Made by a program: the position numbers and the translations under genes. Of a DNA stretch of 64,000 nt, positions 47,443 to 58,464 are shown one piece after another (within the stretch, counting starts at the first letter, position 1; every line of letters starts with the position of its first letter). Origin of the DNA: Talinum fruticosum. Taxonomy: Eukaryota > Streptophyta > Magnoliopsida > Caryophyllales > Talinaceae. The stretch is from the NCBI GenBank assembly GCA_021018815.1, contig JAITYX010000003.1, forward strand, positions 3,954,501 through 4,018,500. Reading direction: 5' to 3'. Under the pieces are notes generated by a model. That model did no database searches and was not told where the DNA came from. It saw only the letters and a list, made by a program, of their open reading frames with translations.

Positions 47443-48459
47443 GGGAAATTAATTTTTAGTACCTTGAGGTATGTGACATTCATTTTTCAGGGGCCTCACC
47501 TTTTTGACCTAATTTTAAGGTACCCTCACCGTTTGAATTTGTATAAAATAGGGCTCCACCGTCGGATAAGTGAGTGATAAGACAATTATACCCTTCATAA
47601 ATGTTTGTCTTGCTTCATATAACCTCGCTTGCCCTTCTTCGAGTACCTTCCCGCCCCTCCCTATGCAGCAAGGGGCAAAGGGGGCTTTTCTACCACCGGC
47701 TTCTCCGACGGCAATTTCTCCTCAATTATTCTCGCACTCCCTCATCATTGGAAGATTTAGCCATAGTTTCAAAGGGGTCAATCTCTTCCACATCCCCAAG
47801 CTCCCTTCGGGGATATTATCCACATTAAAGAAGTAGTCTCATGAACAATTGCCAGCTGCCCCCACGACGAATTGCTCGCCTCGAGCGCGGCGGCGGAGGT
47901 GCCCGGTTCTCCTCCGGAGGCGGCGGAGATGGAGGTGGCGGCACCTCAGCAGCAACCCCACTTTCCATCCTACCCCCAACACTACCGCCCTTACTTCCTC
48001 TCCTCCTCCTCAGCCTGGCCACCTCCTCTTCCTCCTCCTTGGCCTCCTCATCCTCCTCCTCAATGGTGGCCTTCCAAACGGGCTTCTTGAGGGGTTGCGA
48101 ATCCGTAAACTCGGCATCGAAACGGCGCGCCGGGGAGGAGCAAGAGGGGGCATGTCGAGTCGGGAGGCGGAGGCGGCGGGAGGACAGAGGTTGGAGGCGG
48201 AGGAGGGACGCCGGCTAAGAAGAGAGGACGGGACTCGGGGCGGGGACGCACAAGAGGGGCAATGTGAGAGAGATAGGGGATAGAGTTCTAGGAAAAATTA
48301 AAAAATTACAAAGGGTATAATCGTCTAATCACTTACTTACCGGAGATAAGGGCCTATTTTATACAAATTCAAACGGTGAGGGTACCTTAAAATTAGGTCA
48401 AAAGGTGGGGCCTCGAAAATGAATATCACATACCTCGGGATACTAAAAATTAATTTCCC
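47443..48459. mobile_element. Mutator-like element carrying GC-rich DNA (Pack-MULE-like)
   Basis: Long terminal inverted repeats of about 150 bp (47443-47595 and 48311-48459), starting GGGAAATTAATTTTTAGTA. A perfect 9-bp target duplication GATTATGTG lies at 47434-47442 and 48460-48468, the length made by Mutator transposases. Removing it restores the copia B spacer. The interior (47596-48310) encodes no transposase. It is GC-rich and exon-like, unlike everything around it. Such elements, called Pack-MULEs, carry captured host gene pieces. Confidence 0.92.
47596..48310. other. Captured GC-rich gene fragment, unidentified
   Basis: Open frames overlap in all readings: plus 47841-48218, 47849-48283 and 47872-48090, minus 47825-48022 and 48060-48251. 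Predicted proteins are Pro/Ser/Gly/Arg-rich. Plus frame 47872-48090 (MLASSAAAEVPGSPPEAAEM, then QQQPHFPSYPQHYRPYF) has the least biased composition. I cannot say which strand was coding or which gene it came from. The composition resembles 5' exons, which Pack-MULEs often take. Confidence 0.45.
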
Positions 48460-48820
48460 GATTATGTGTGATATGTTTTTCTTTGCCTTAATAACAAATG
48501 GTTTAGTTGACCAAGTGAAACCGAGCTAGGAGTTATTAGGTCTCCGAGTATTTTAAGTCACTCAAAAACTATACCGAGTCACACTCGGCTTTTGAGCAAA
48601 ATGGATATAAAACTTCGAAATCATCTCTAGATAAATGGAGAATTTCGAAATATTTTTTAAAAAAGTATTTTTTCTCTCTCTATCGCATGCATCGATCAAA
48701 GAACTACCTGTTGGAAGAAAGTCGCTAGAATTCGAACCATTAGAGAGCGTAAATGTCACACTCGTCTAAGGTGGCCGTTGGAGGTTCGGGTCGACCGAAA
48801 GTCGAAGGACATTTCTTTTG

Positions 48821-48830
48821 CTATAAATAG
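48821..48830 (+). promoter_or_regulatory. Internal TATA box before ORF3, copia B
   Basis: CTATAAATAG lies 157 bases before the ORF3 ATG (48978), followed by a CT-rich leader (48850-48960) like a plant 5' UTR. The ten bases equal the LTR TATA box. The same word precedes ORF3 in C (minus strand 53009-53018). Confidence 0.6.
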
Positions 48831-48977
48831 TACCTCTTTACCTTCATTTTGCTACTTTACTCATTACTTACTTACTCTCTAAGCATTCTCGCTCTCGCTC
48901 TTTCAATTCTCGGTGCTCTCTCACACACACTCTCTCTCTCTAGTTCATTCATTCGCTCTCTTTCAAAAATCCTCACC

Positions 48978-50394
48978 ATGCCTAAAAGGGGTCCCGCCTA
49001 AGATTTTCAGGGTCCGCAACCCAAAACCCCATACCAAACCACCTCAAGAGGGTACCTCTAACCCCTCTAAAGTTTTCGTCACCAAACACCTGACGTTGGA
49101 TGACAAATTTTTCCCAACCACTTCTTTTACACTCGTTGTAACACATCAAAACCACTCGGAGTATACAATTTTCTCGTGCTTTAGTGAGTTTATCTATCCC
49201 GAACTCGTTGCCGAGTTCTACTCAAACATGTCTTACTCGAGGGAGTCATTACCTCACGATTTCAAGACAAGGTTATTCATATCAACCTCTTTCTCCTACC
49301 ACGGACTTTTCAAAGTCTCTTCTCTTTTTCGAACTGCAATCCCATCCCATTCAATGAGATTGCAGATGAGTTCTTTGAGAAATATGCCAAGGAGGTCCCC
49401 GAGTCACGAAAAACTTCTCCGTGACTCAAATGAGATCCGAGGCCATATTACTTTATTTTCTATTGATGAGAACTTTCTTCTCGCATCACTTGAGTAAGGA
49501 GAATCCCAACTCCAAAATTCTCAAAGCTCTTTTTGACATTCTAGAGGGCTAGGATGTAGACCTCTTCCCAGCCTATCCTTGAGCAAATGGCTTCGTGCCA
49601 ACTCAATTCAAAAGTCTTCTCCTTTCCCCTTCGTAACCCTTCTAACCGTTGTCTTCAAACAGCTTTAGGTTCCCTTCCCCTCGGACCCAAATGCAAGTGT
49701 CCGAGGCTACCATAGTGGTAGGCGGGAAGAAGCTTCGGGCTACGGATATCGGGAAGTCAAGCCCGGTGTCCGGGTCCATGGGTCTAAGTTAAAGCCCCAT
49801 TCACCTCCTCCCACTCAAACTCGGATTCCTTGACCACTCCCTCTACCATGAGATGGTCCATCCACTTCGAACCACCTTCTATAGCAACCGCCGATTTGTC
49901 TACCGTTTTGATAGACAAACTCTCTACCACGTCCGAAGAACTTCGGGGCACTCTCCGCTCTCTCCAGATCGTCCTTTAGAGTCCGGTGATCAACCGTAAG
50001 ATGACCCAATCTCGCATCCGGAAGCACCAAGATCTGCTCATTGAGATGAAGGGAATAATTAAGGAGCAGCACGAGCAACTCCAGCTCCTCCAAGAACGTA
50101 GATCTAAGGCTGCCTCGGACCCGTAAAGTTCGGACACTTCGAGGAGTCCTCCAGCCCAACCAAGTCTCCGTCGGCCGAGGGTGAAGAACAAGAAGCTGCA
50201 GCTCCAACCTAAGGAGGAGAAGGGGAAGAGAAGGAGGAAGAGAAGGAAGAGGAGAAGGAGGAAGAAGAAAAAGAAAAGAGGAAGCAGCTCGGATCGAGGG
50301 ACAAGGTGCTATAGTCCCCGAACAAGAACCGATCGGCTCGGATGATATTCCGAGTGGGTCGAAGACGCCTGCAGATGTTGGTCAGCCCACAGTG
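48978..50394 (+). pseudogene. ORF3 of copia B, first part
   Basis: Starts MPKRGPA then a stop. The homologous reading continues in the frame open at 48913-49497, with HLTLDDKFFPTTSF, YTIFSCFSEFIYPELVAEFY and, further on, LFDILEG followed by TAG (49530-49555). The rest to 50394 is shifted, with a Glu/Lys-rich run at 50211-50290. Cut by element C at 50400. The tail resumes at 60052. Confidence 0.7.
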
Positions 50395-50399
50395 GTCAA

Positions 50400-51976
50400 T
50401 GAAGGTTTGCTCGGGGAGAGTCTCAGTCACCCTAGAGGGGTGAATAGGGTGATAGATGTTTTTCGTGGAAACGTTCACTCTTTTGTTAACGAGGAGATAG
50501 AGACGAGTTCCGAGTCAAACAAGCAGGTCGAAAAGCTTGGACTTAGAAATGCTATCACGAACAAACACGCAAGTCAAGCAGGAGTAAAATGACTGTCCGA
50601 GTCTAGAATGAACTCGGAAAGATAACACTTAGAAATTACGTGGAAACCCTCCCGGGCAGAAAACCACGAACCGTGTCAATCCGCACACGAAGTCAAATCC
50701 AATATTTTGAGTCCACAAAATACCGTGAATCGATCGAACCCGAGTTGCTCCCTTAGACAACTCTATACAAGTTTTCCTAGACTCGAAATTCCCTTATCTC
50801 GATCTAGTGCTTCCTAACCGAGATAACCCTTACAGCTAGGGACAACTAAGCCGAGTTAACCCTTACAGACTTAGTCAAGGGACCTTACAAAGAATGTAAG
50901 AAAGAGTTTGTAATCGAGTACAAGACCTTACAACTCGTAAAGTAATGAATTACAAAGTGGGAGTTGTAAGTAGAAGATTGAAAGTAAATACAATGACTTT
51001 GAGCAAGTATGTTTATTAACAATATGTTCAGCAATCTTCAAGTCTTGTGAGGTGGATTCTATTTATAGATGACCAGGCAGAGTAGCCGTTATCTTCATCT
51101 GCTGACCGGGAGTCCTCTATGACCGTTGATAGAAGCTTTCGAGTCACTCGGAAAGTATCCGTTGTAATGTGAACATTGGACAACGGTTTAACTCTCTTGG
51201 AAGTCCCAAAACCATTGGCGGTGTCTTGAAAGATAAGGTGGAAACCACCGTTAAGCTTAGCGTTCCAGCTTTTCCACATTTGGAAACAGACAACCCCGAC
51301 ACAATCTACTAAGACTGGAGCAGAGAAGGTGAAAAGCCATGTTTGCTGGTGATTTGACGTTCGAAGCCAGGTTACTTTTGTAGTTTGAAAAGTGTATCCT
51401 CGATTGAATAACCAAAGCAAATCAATTTTGGTTCTCAAAGTATAAAATACTTTGGTCCAAGATTAGACACGGATAATAAAATAATTACGATAATTAAGCA
51501 ACCGACTATCTCGAGTCGAAACAAAATGGAATTTTCCGAGTCTAATATCCATGTAGCTAAAAATTCCATCGAGCTAGTCCGAGCAAAGAATCAAGTTAAG
51601 TAAGGAACATCACGAGTGAGATAACTTGATATAGACTAAGCAATGATCATACTAAAAGTGCCGACTATAACATAATAGAACTTATAACCGTAAGTCGATT
51701 CCGAGTGAGAAAAGACGAAATACTAGTCTATTCAATCTGCGATAAACTCGAGTGATGCTCGGACTCGTAACAAAGAACCGCTTTCCGAGTCACTTACGGA
51801 TAAGCAGGAAATATAAGAAGTAAGAGTCTGTATCACTTAGAGAAGATATCATTTTACTCAAAGAAGTTTCGAGATACGGAGAATGCCTTGGAATCAAAAC
51901 TCTATAAGTATGAGATGGTTATACCCGATTCATTTAATGCAACTCGTAAATGCATTGAGAAGTGTCTAAGTCTTCA
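50400..51976 (-). repeat. 3' LTR of copia C
   Basis: Plus-strand view starts TGAAGGTTTGCTCGG and ends AAGTCTTCA. The TATA box (CTATTTATAG on plus, near 51058-51067) is intact. It pairs with 58465-60046. Confidence 0.93.
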
Positions 51977-51990
51977 ATCTCCCCTTTTGA
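51977..51990 (-). other. Polypurine tract of copia C
   Basis: Minus strand TCAAAAGGGGAGAT directly before the 3' LTR. A second purine tract lies at 52269-52286. Confidence 0.85.
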
Positions 51991-52425
51991 TGAAAGGCAT
52001 TCCATTCTTAGACGTAAACTTTGTTAGTAAAAAATCTGACTCGAGAAGTTGCTCATGAGGAAAGTTGAGTAAAGAATTCTCAGTGTATCGGAGCAAGAGG
52101 TATAAAGTCGAGCATAAAGTAAAAATGCTTAGCAATGAAATAATGTAAACTCGTAAAGATTATAAACACGTAAATCATGTAAGAGAAAGCATTAATTCAT
52201 TGAACTCAACGTAAATTACAAGGATTAAAAGGGAAAACTCCCCTAAACAAGACAACAAGTTTTCTGACTCTATTTCTCCCCTTGCCTTTCAAAGAAAAAC
52301 AACAAAAAGAAGGGAAGAAAAGAACAAATAGTACAATGTAGATGTCCTGGACAAAAGAAATAGAAATAAAAATCTCTCAGGAAGAAGAATCGCGGACCGA
52401 GGAATTGTGACTCAGTGCATGGCGC

Positions 52426-52776
52426 CTACGAGGGAGAGGGAGATTTCCGAGTGGAGGCGGAGGGAGTGGAGGTTCGCCGGCGCTGGTAAGATCTTGACGA
52501 TGTGCTTGAGCGCGGCGGAGGGAGAACCGGTATGATCGTCGTGGGCTCAGCTCCGAGTGGCCGACTCGGAGTGAGTGGATCGAGGGGTTCTTCCCTTGGA
52601 ACCTCGCAGCTAGAGGGGGCTGCTCCGTCTCGACCCGCCGGTATAGCTAGGTCCTTTGACCCACCCAAACCGCTGCCCGAGCCGAGTACTCGTTATTTGA
52701 GCTTTCGGCGTTTTGGTGCGAGGCTTTTGAAAGAGGAGGAGACCTGGAAGTCGGGATGGTTACCTCTTTTAGGCAT
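52426..52776 (-). pseudogene. ORF3 of copia C, internally deleted
   Basis: The minus strand starts ATGCCTAAAAGAGG (ATG at 52776-52774), as in E. After about 75 bases it jumps to the C-terminal Ser/Pro-rich part ending RSYQRRRTSTPSASTRKS at 52426. The join is at AAGCTCAA (plus TTGAGCTT, 52697-52704). In E this word occurs at both edges of the missing part (37469-37476 and 38722-38729), so about 1.25 kb was lost through an 8-bp repeat. The folded N-terminal half is gone. Confidence 0.8.
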
Positions 52777-53403
52777 TTTGAGAGAAGGAAGGAAAGATGA
52801 AACTTTCGAGTAAGAAAGAGAAGGAGAGGTAGAAGAGAAGAAACGAAAAAGGTGTAGAAGAAAAAGATGAGAGCAATCGAAACTTACGAGAGATGGCTTC
52901 TTCGACGCTTGCGAAGTTCAAGGATGACTGCTCACGTAGTAATCTTCCGCGAAAAGTTTCGTTTGAGAGAGATGGAGTGTAGACTACCGAGACGAAGATG
53001 AATAGACGCTATTTATAGAAAATAAGCGCGCCCATCAACTATCCGTTAAATATAACTCCGTTCCGACTCGGCTTGTCCATCACTCACCAAAGACCGGTGT
53101 GACGGTTCTCTTCAATGGTTAAGATTTCAGCGGTTAGAGATCCACTGGCTATCAACCGATCATAGCGCTCGAGAGAGAGAGAGAAAGATTTTGAAAATAT
53201 GATCCGAAACTCTCCAGTGTTCTAGAGATAGTTTCAGAAAATTTGAAGTCCAAGTTTCTCTACGTCCGAGTTTGACTTCAAATAGGTTTCGAGTGACTCG
53301 AAACATGAAATAACTACCAGCCCAAGATCACCGAATCAACTTAGCTAATGGTTATTAAAAGTGAAAACACATAACACGTAATTATGCAATGGATAGCATA
53401 TAA
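52777..53403 (-). promoter_or_regulatory. ORF3 leader and internal promoter, copia C
   Basis: On the minus strand, CTATAAATAG lies at 53009-53018, about 230 bases before the ORF3 ATG. Between them are a CT-rich leader, a donor-like CGTAAGTTTC near 52885 and a pyrimidine tract ending GAAAG shortly before the ATG. That arrangement would suit a short 5'-UTR intron. The left part (53020-53403) is spacer after pol. Confidence 0.5.
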
Positions 53404-54870
53404 TTAAGCATTTAACATACCAAGCTCATTCCGAATAAAACAAAACCGATCTTCACCAAGAGGCTTAGTAAAGATATCAGCTAATTGAAGATTAGTAGGG
53501 ATGAACTCAAGTTCAATATCACCTTTTTCCGAGTGATCGCGTAGGAAGTGATATCTCGACCTCGATATGCTTTGTTTTCGAATGCTAGATAGGGTTCTTG
53601 GTGATGCTAATTGCGCTTTGGTTGTCACACTTGATTGGTACCGATTTGAATTATAGTCCAAGATCTTTCAAGTGTTGCTTTATCCATAGAATCCGAGCGC
53701 AACAAGCTCCAACTCGCAATATATTCAGCTTCAGCAGCTGATAGAGCTACCGAGTTCCGCTTCTTTGAGTGCCAAGATATTAGGGATTGACCCGAAATTG
53801 GCACGCTCCAGATGCGCTCTTTCGATCAACTTTGTATCCTCGCGTAGTCCGCGTCTCGAGTATCCAAGTAAGAGTCGGCTCCGAGTCTCCGGAATACCAT
53901 AGACCTAAATTCCGAGTACTTGCAAGATATCTCGAATATTCTCTTCACCGCAGATGAGATGTGATTCTTTTGGATTAACTTGAAATCTTGCGCATAGACA
54001 AACACCGAACATTATATCTCGGCTCGCTGGAAGTAAGATATAGCAAAGATCCAATCATACCTCGATAAAGTTTCGATCTATCGCTTTACCTTTCTCGTCC
54101 GAGTCAAGCTTTATACTCATCGCTCATGGGAGTAGATGCGTGCTTTGCATCTTGAAGTTTGTATTTCTTCAACAATTCCTTGGTATACTTAGATTGATGA
54201 ACAAAGATCCCATCCTTGTCTTGTTTGATTTGTAAGCCAAAGAAGAAATTAAGTTCCCCCATCATGCTCATTTGGAATTCTTAACTCATCAACTCGTGAA
54301 AATTCTCAGCATGTAAACTCATTAGTAGCACCGAAAATAATATCATCAACATAGATTTGAACAATAAGGAAATCTTTCCCTTGGTCTTTATGAAGAGAGT
54401 CTTGTCGATCCGACCTCTTTTAAAATCATTTTGAACCAAGAAGCTATTCAGCTCTTTCATACCAAGCTCGAGGTGCTTGTTTAAGACCATAGAGAGCCTT
54501 TTGAAGTTTGAAAACATGATTTAGAAATTCCGAGTTTTCAAAACCAGGAGGTCGCTCGACATAGACTTCTTCTTCAATAAAACCATTGAGAAATGCACAC
54601 TTAACATCCATTTGATATAATTTAATATGCATGTTGGATGCAAATGCCAACAAGTATTTTAATGGCTTCAATTCGGCTATAGGTGCAAAGGTTTCACTAC
54701 AATCAATTCCTTCTTCTTGATTATATCCTCGAGCCACAAGTCTAGCCTTATTTCGACTACCACACCACCCTCATCCAGCTTTGTTCTTGAAAACCCATTT
54801 GGTTCCTATAACTGGGTGGTCGAAGGTCGGTTGGTCGAGTCCGGACTTGGTTTCTCTCAAATTGATTGAG
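53404..54870 (-). pseudogene. Copia C reverse transcriptase and RNase H
   Basis: On the minus strand RT begins near 54870 with the EPEWVEAM region. The frame 54444-54737 has [38 protein letters not shown] and [15 protein letters not shown]. The active site YVDDI is at 54339-54353 but read in a shifted frame. RNase H follows. Its tail is open at 53404-53661 (DHSEKGDIELEFIPTNLQLA to LGMLNA). Frameshifts occur at several places. Confidence 0.88.
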
Positions 54871-55668
54871 TTCCTCTTACATGGCCTCTACCCATTCAGG
54901 TTCATTAAGGGCCTCTAGTGCATTATTGGGTTCGTTTAATGAAATAAATGCAGTGAATGCACATAGATTATGTAGAGAGGAACGAGTTCTTACCCTAGTG
55001 TTGATGTCGAGAGTATGTTCTCTAGTGGATGACTAGAAGTAAACTTGAATGCTTTACCTGTTCTCCGATTCACGAGATTTATGGGTTGAGCCGCTGATCT
55101 TCAAAAGCTTGTTCCGAGTGATCTTCTTCATTGGCTTGTTCGATCCGAGTGAGCTCTTGAGTTGTCTCATTCCGAGTTTCCTCGTTCCGAGTGACCTCAT
55201 TTTGAGCAGAGTTGAGTCCGAGTCTTTGTAGACTCGGCTTCATCATCATCTCTACCGAGCTTCAGCTTCGAGTATAACAACTCACTTAGCTTCTCCTGTT
55301 CAAGTTCATCAAACACTACGTGGATGCTTTCTTCCACTTTGTTAGTTCTTTTGTTAAAGACACGATAAGCTTTACTATGTGAAGAGTAACCTGTAAAAAT
55401 ACCTTCATCTCGACCTAGCATCAAACTTGGTCAGTGATCCTTACCATTATTGTGAATAAAACACTTGCCACCAAAGGGCTTAAAGTATGAGATGTTTGGC
55501 TTCTTCCCTTTGTAGAGCTCGTAGGGTGTTTTCTTCAATATTGGTCCGATGAGGCATCGGTTCAAAGTGTAGTTAGTTGTGTTGATCGCCTCGCCCAGAA
55601 ATAGTAAGGCAAGTTGTGCTCAATCATGATCGTCCTTGCTATTTCTTCAAGGGTTCTGTTCTTTCTCT
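54871..55668 (-). pseudogene. Copia C integrase C-terminal part and linker
   Basis: On the minus strand VERKNRTLEEIARTI carries the catalytic Glu (about 55640-55680), then PYELYKGKKPNISYF and the frame 55197-55424 with GIFTGYSSHSKAYRVFNKRT and VFDELEQEKLSE. An Asn/Glu/Thr-rich spacer (55130-55230) matches the CACTCGTAA-rich segment of E. Confidence 0.85.
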
Positions 55669-56553
55669 CTACAACTCCGTTCCGTTGAGGAGTTCTTGGT
55701 GCCGAGAAGTTGTGAGAGATTCCATTCCGATCGCGTAACTCGAGAATTCCGAGTAGTCTAACTCCCTTCCATGGTCGGTTCGAATCTTTTGAATCCGAGT
55801 CCGAGACTCAACTTGAATCTTTCTACGAGTTTGCTCGAACTCCTTGAATGCTTCATTTTTATGCTTGAGAAAACACACCCGTGTAAATCTTGAAAAGTCA
55901 TCAATAATGACAAGAATGTAGGATTTACCTCCGAGGCTCTTCACTGGAATTTCACCACATAGATCCATATGTAGCAGTTCAAGCACCTTTGATGTCGAAA
56001 CAGTCTTGAGAGACTTGAATGAGGATCTCGACTCGTTTCCCCTTGTACATGCTTCACAAACTTTGTCTTTAGTGAAAGTACAACTTGGCAAACCCCGACT
56101 AGGGCATGATCTCGATAACTTTTTAATAGTATGCATGCTTATATGACCTAATCTACGATGCCAAGACCATGAATCATCACGAAGAGATACTTTTAAGCAT
56201 GACAAGTTCTGGCTTGGGTTAGAAAGAGGAATGATATAAGTGTTACCGGATCTCTTACCCGAGAGCTTTACCTCTTTGGTGGTCTCATCCGAGATGTAGC
56301 ACTTAGATTGAGTGAATCTTACCTCCCGACCTTTGTCGCATAGTCGGGAGATGCTAAGCGGATTGTATTTTAGTCCTTTGATAAGGTAGACCGGGCTTAC
56401 CAGATTGCTTCCATTTCCAATCTTGCCAATACCTACTATCTTGCCTTTGCTGTCATCTCCAAAAGTCACTTTTCCTCCTTTGTATGATTCTAGCTCGTAA
56501 AAGAGTCCTTGGTCACCCGACATGTGTCGTGAACATCCGCTGTCCAGTACCAA
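55669..56553 (-). CDS. Copia C protease and integrase core, longest open pol piece
   Basis: An open frame of 294 residues. Protease active site LDSGCSRHMSGD (residues 3-14, catalytic Asp at 56542-56544). GGKVTFGDDSKGKIVGIGKI. GAG-pre-integrase with SWSWHRRLGHISMHTIKKL and KDKVCEACTRGN (His and Cys pairs of the zinc site). Integrase core with HMDLCGEIPVKSLGGKSY (first Asp), VIIDDFSRFTRVCF and IRTDHGRELDYSEF (second Asp). The third catalytic residue lies in the next frame after 55669. The first Met is internal: in the living element this is part of one gag-pol protein. Confidence 0.87.
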   Translation of the reverse strand: MVLDSGCSRHMSGDQGLFYELESYKGGKVTFGDDSKGKIVGIGKIGNGSNLVSPVYLIKGLKYNPLSISRLCDKGREVRFTQSKCYISDETTKEVKLSGKRSGNTYIIPLSNPSQNLSCLKVSLRDDSWSWHRRLGHISMHTIKKLSRSCPSRGLPSCTFTKDKVCEACTRGNESRSSFKSLKTVSTSKVLELLHMDLCGEIPVKSLGGKSYILVIIDDFSRFTRVCFLKHKNEAFKEFEQTRRKIQVESRTRIQKIRTDHGRELDYSEFSSYAIGMESLTTSRHQELLNGTEL

Positions 56554-58405
56554 TGTCCTTTTGATCTTTTTCGAGTGACTCGCAAAACAGAGAAAATCTA
56601 ACCCTTCTCACTTCCTCTAACGAACCCAAGAACATTCCTTACTCGTAGTCCTTTTCTGAGGAAGAAGGTGTTTCGAACTCGGATTTGAATGACTTTGGGT
56701 TTTGTCTAATTCCGAGTCTTCCTCTCGAGAACCGAGTCCGTGTCTCTTTCTTTTGAAAACTTTTCCTTTTGAAACAGGAGAGAATGGTTTCTTTTGTAAA
56801 CAGCTTCGGGCTTAGTCCTCCCTTCATTTCGTGAATGGGACCGTGCTCGGCTTTCCCGAACTTTACAAGCTCGGAATCCTTTTAAACAATTCCGAGTAGG
56901 AATTGCATTCTTCCTCTTTGTTGAAACCAAGACCTTCTTTTCGAAAAGAGACACATCTGTGGTCCTAAGAGCATGTCAAGGTTCTTCTAACCTTGAGTAA
57001 ACTTTAAAACCAGATCTTGAGACTCAGTGAGCTTCCTTTTTAGTTGCTCATTTTCTTTCTCGAGCAGTGTCGACTCGGCCTCATTAGTTTGAGCACTAGT
57101 CTTGAGTTCTCTCGAGTGTGAGTCTCGGCTTTTTCAATTCGTTTTTCAAAGAATTGCTCTCGAAGAAATTAACTCAAGTTGTTCTTTGAAATGAGAAGAG
57201 TCGAATTAGACTTTTCTTCCAAAGTAAAAATGTATTTAGCTAAATCGACTTTGGAGAATTTGAGGAAATAGTCAATTACCTCTTGAGGATAAGTTTCCTC
57301 ATTGTTCGAGTCTAAGTCCGACTCTCTTTGAGCTTCGAGTCAAACATTGCCGTTAAACACTTCGAGTCGTCCGAGTCCTCGTCATCCTCTCGATGAGTCC
57401 TCATCGCTCCATGTTGCCATCATGGCCTTCTTCTTCTTTCTGTCCCTTTTCCTCTTCGGACAGTCCTTGACTATGTGGTCTTTGTTGTCACACTCAAACA
57501 CCTAGAATTCTTAGATAAAGATAACTTTGAGGGAGAAGAATACTTACCTTTTCTCGTCTCTTTTATCTTTCTTGTAGAATTCTTCCTTTGACCTTTTATC
57601 CCATCTTTTGTGCTTCATTATTCTCTTGAACCTCGTTGCAATAAGTGCCATGGGATCATCTTCCGAGTCGAGGAGCTCGGATTTGCTTCTTTAGATTCTC
57701 GAGGCTTTCAGTGCTATGTTCTTTTTGGAACCGCCCTCAGCATCCTCTTCTTCGAGATGGATTTCGTGTGTTAGAAGCTTTCCGATAAGCTCGTCTCGGT
57801 TTTAAGAGTGAGAAGTTCCGAGCCTCCTCTATGGTAGTCACCTTCGGACCCCATCGTTTCTTGGGTAGGCTTCTAAGAATTTTCCAAGCACATTTCTTCA
57901 TGGGAAATTTTCTTTCCCGTGAGATTTGAGATTATTGGTAATCTCAGTGAAGCGAATGAACATCCGAGTAATGTTCTCCTCTGGCTCCATTTTGAAAAGC
58001 TTATATTTATGAAGATACCGACCGATCTTCGCTTGTCTTACCTGACTTGTACCTTCGTAGGTGTTGACTAAAGTATCCCACACCTCTTTAGCAGAGTCAC
58101 GAGCAGAGACTTGATTATATTCTTCCGAGCTTATGGCGCACATAAGGATGTTCATTGCTTTGAAGTTCTTTCGAACTTCTCCGCTTCTCCGGTGTGAACT
58201 CAGCCTTTGTCTTGGGAATGATTCTGAATTCATCTGTCTTCACTGGAATGTAGTTTCCTTGTTGTATGATTTCCCATACCTCTTCATCATGATCCATAAG
58301 AAAACATTCCATAAGCTTCTTCCAAGTGCCCAAAGTTTGATCCTTTGAATTTTGGTGGCCTGTTGGAAGATCTTCCTTCGTCGAACTCTCCGGTGTTCGA
58401 GCCAT
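56554..58405 (-). pseudogene. Copia C gag, broken
   Basis: The minus strand starts at 58405 (MARTPESSTKEDLPTGHQ, diverged from MARNNGEFDEG by a shift). UBN2-type core is at 57898-58233 (NILMCAISSEEYNQVSARD, VWDTLVNTYEGTSQVRQAKI, MFIRFTEITNNLKS). The zinc knuckle near 57470-57510 has the same lost T as E (TGTTTGAGTGTG). Basic stretch KKKRDRKK, Asp/Ser-rich part and a Leu/Glu coiled-coil-like region follow to 56600. Confidence 0.86.
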
Positions 58406-58445
58406 TTGATCTTTAGACCTTTGGATTGTTAGATCCTTTCGAAAG

Positions 58446-58464
58446 GCTAGGCTTTGATACCAAT
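58446..58464 (-). other. Primer binding site of copia C
   Basis: Minus strand ATTGGTATCAAAGCCTAGC directly inside the 5' LTR. TGGTATCAAAGC differs by one base from the initiator-Met site TGGTATCAGAGC. Confidence 0.8.

Noticed and set aside
47841..48283. Intact host gene in the Mutator element
   Set aside because: Overlapping biased frames on both strands, no stop-bounded conserved domain, no splice structure; better described as a captured fragment.
51028..51438. 136-codon minus-strand frame
   Set aside because: It lies wholly within a copia LTR, and parallel frames occur in other LTR copies (30718-30960, 59160-59369); no domain.
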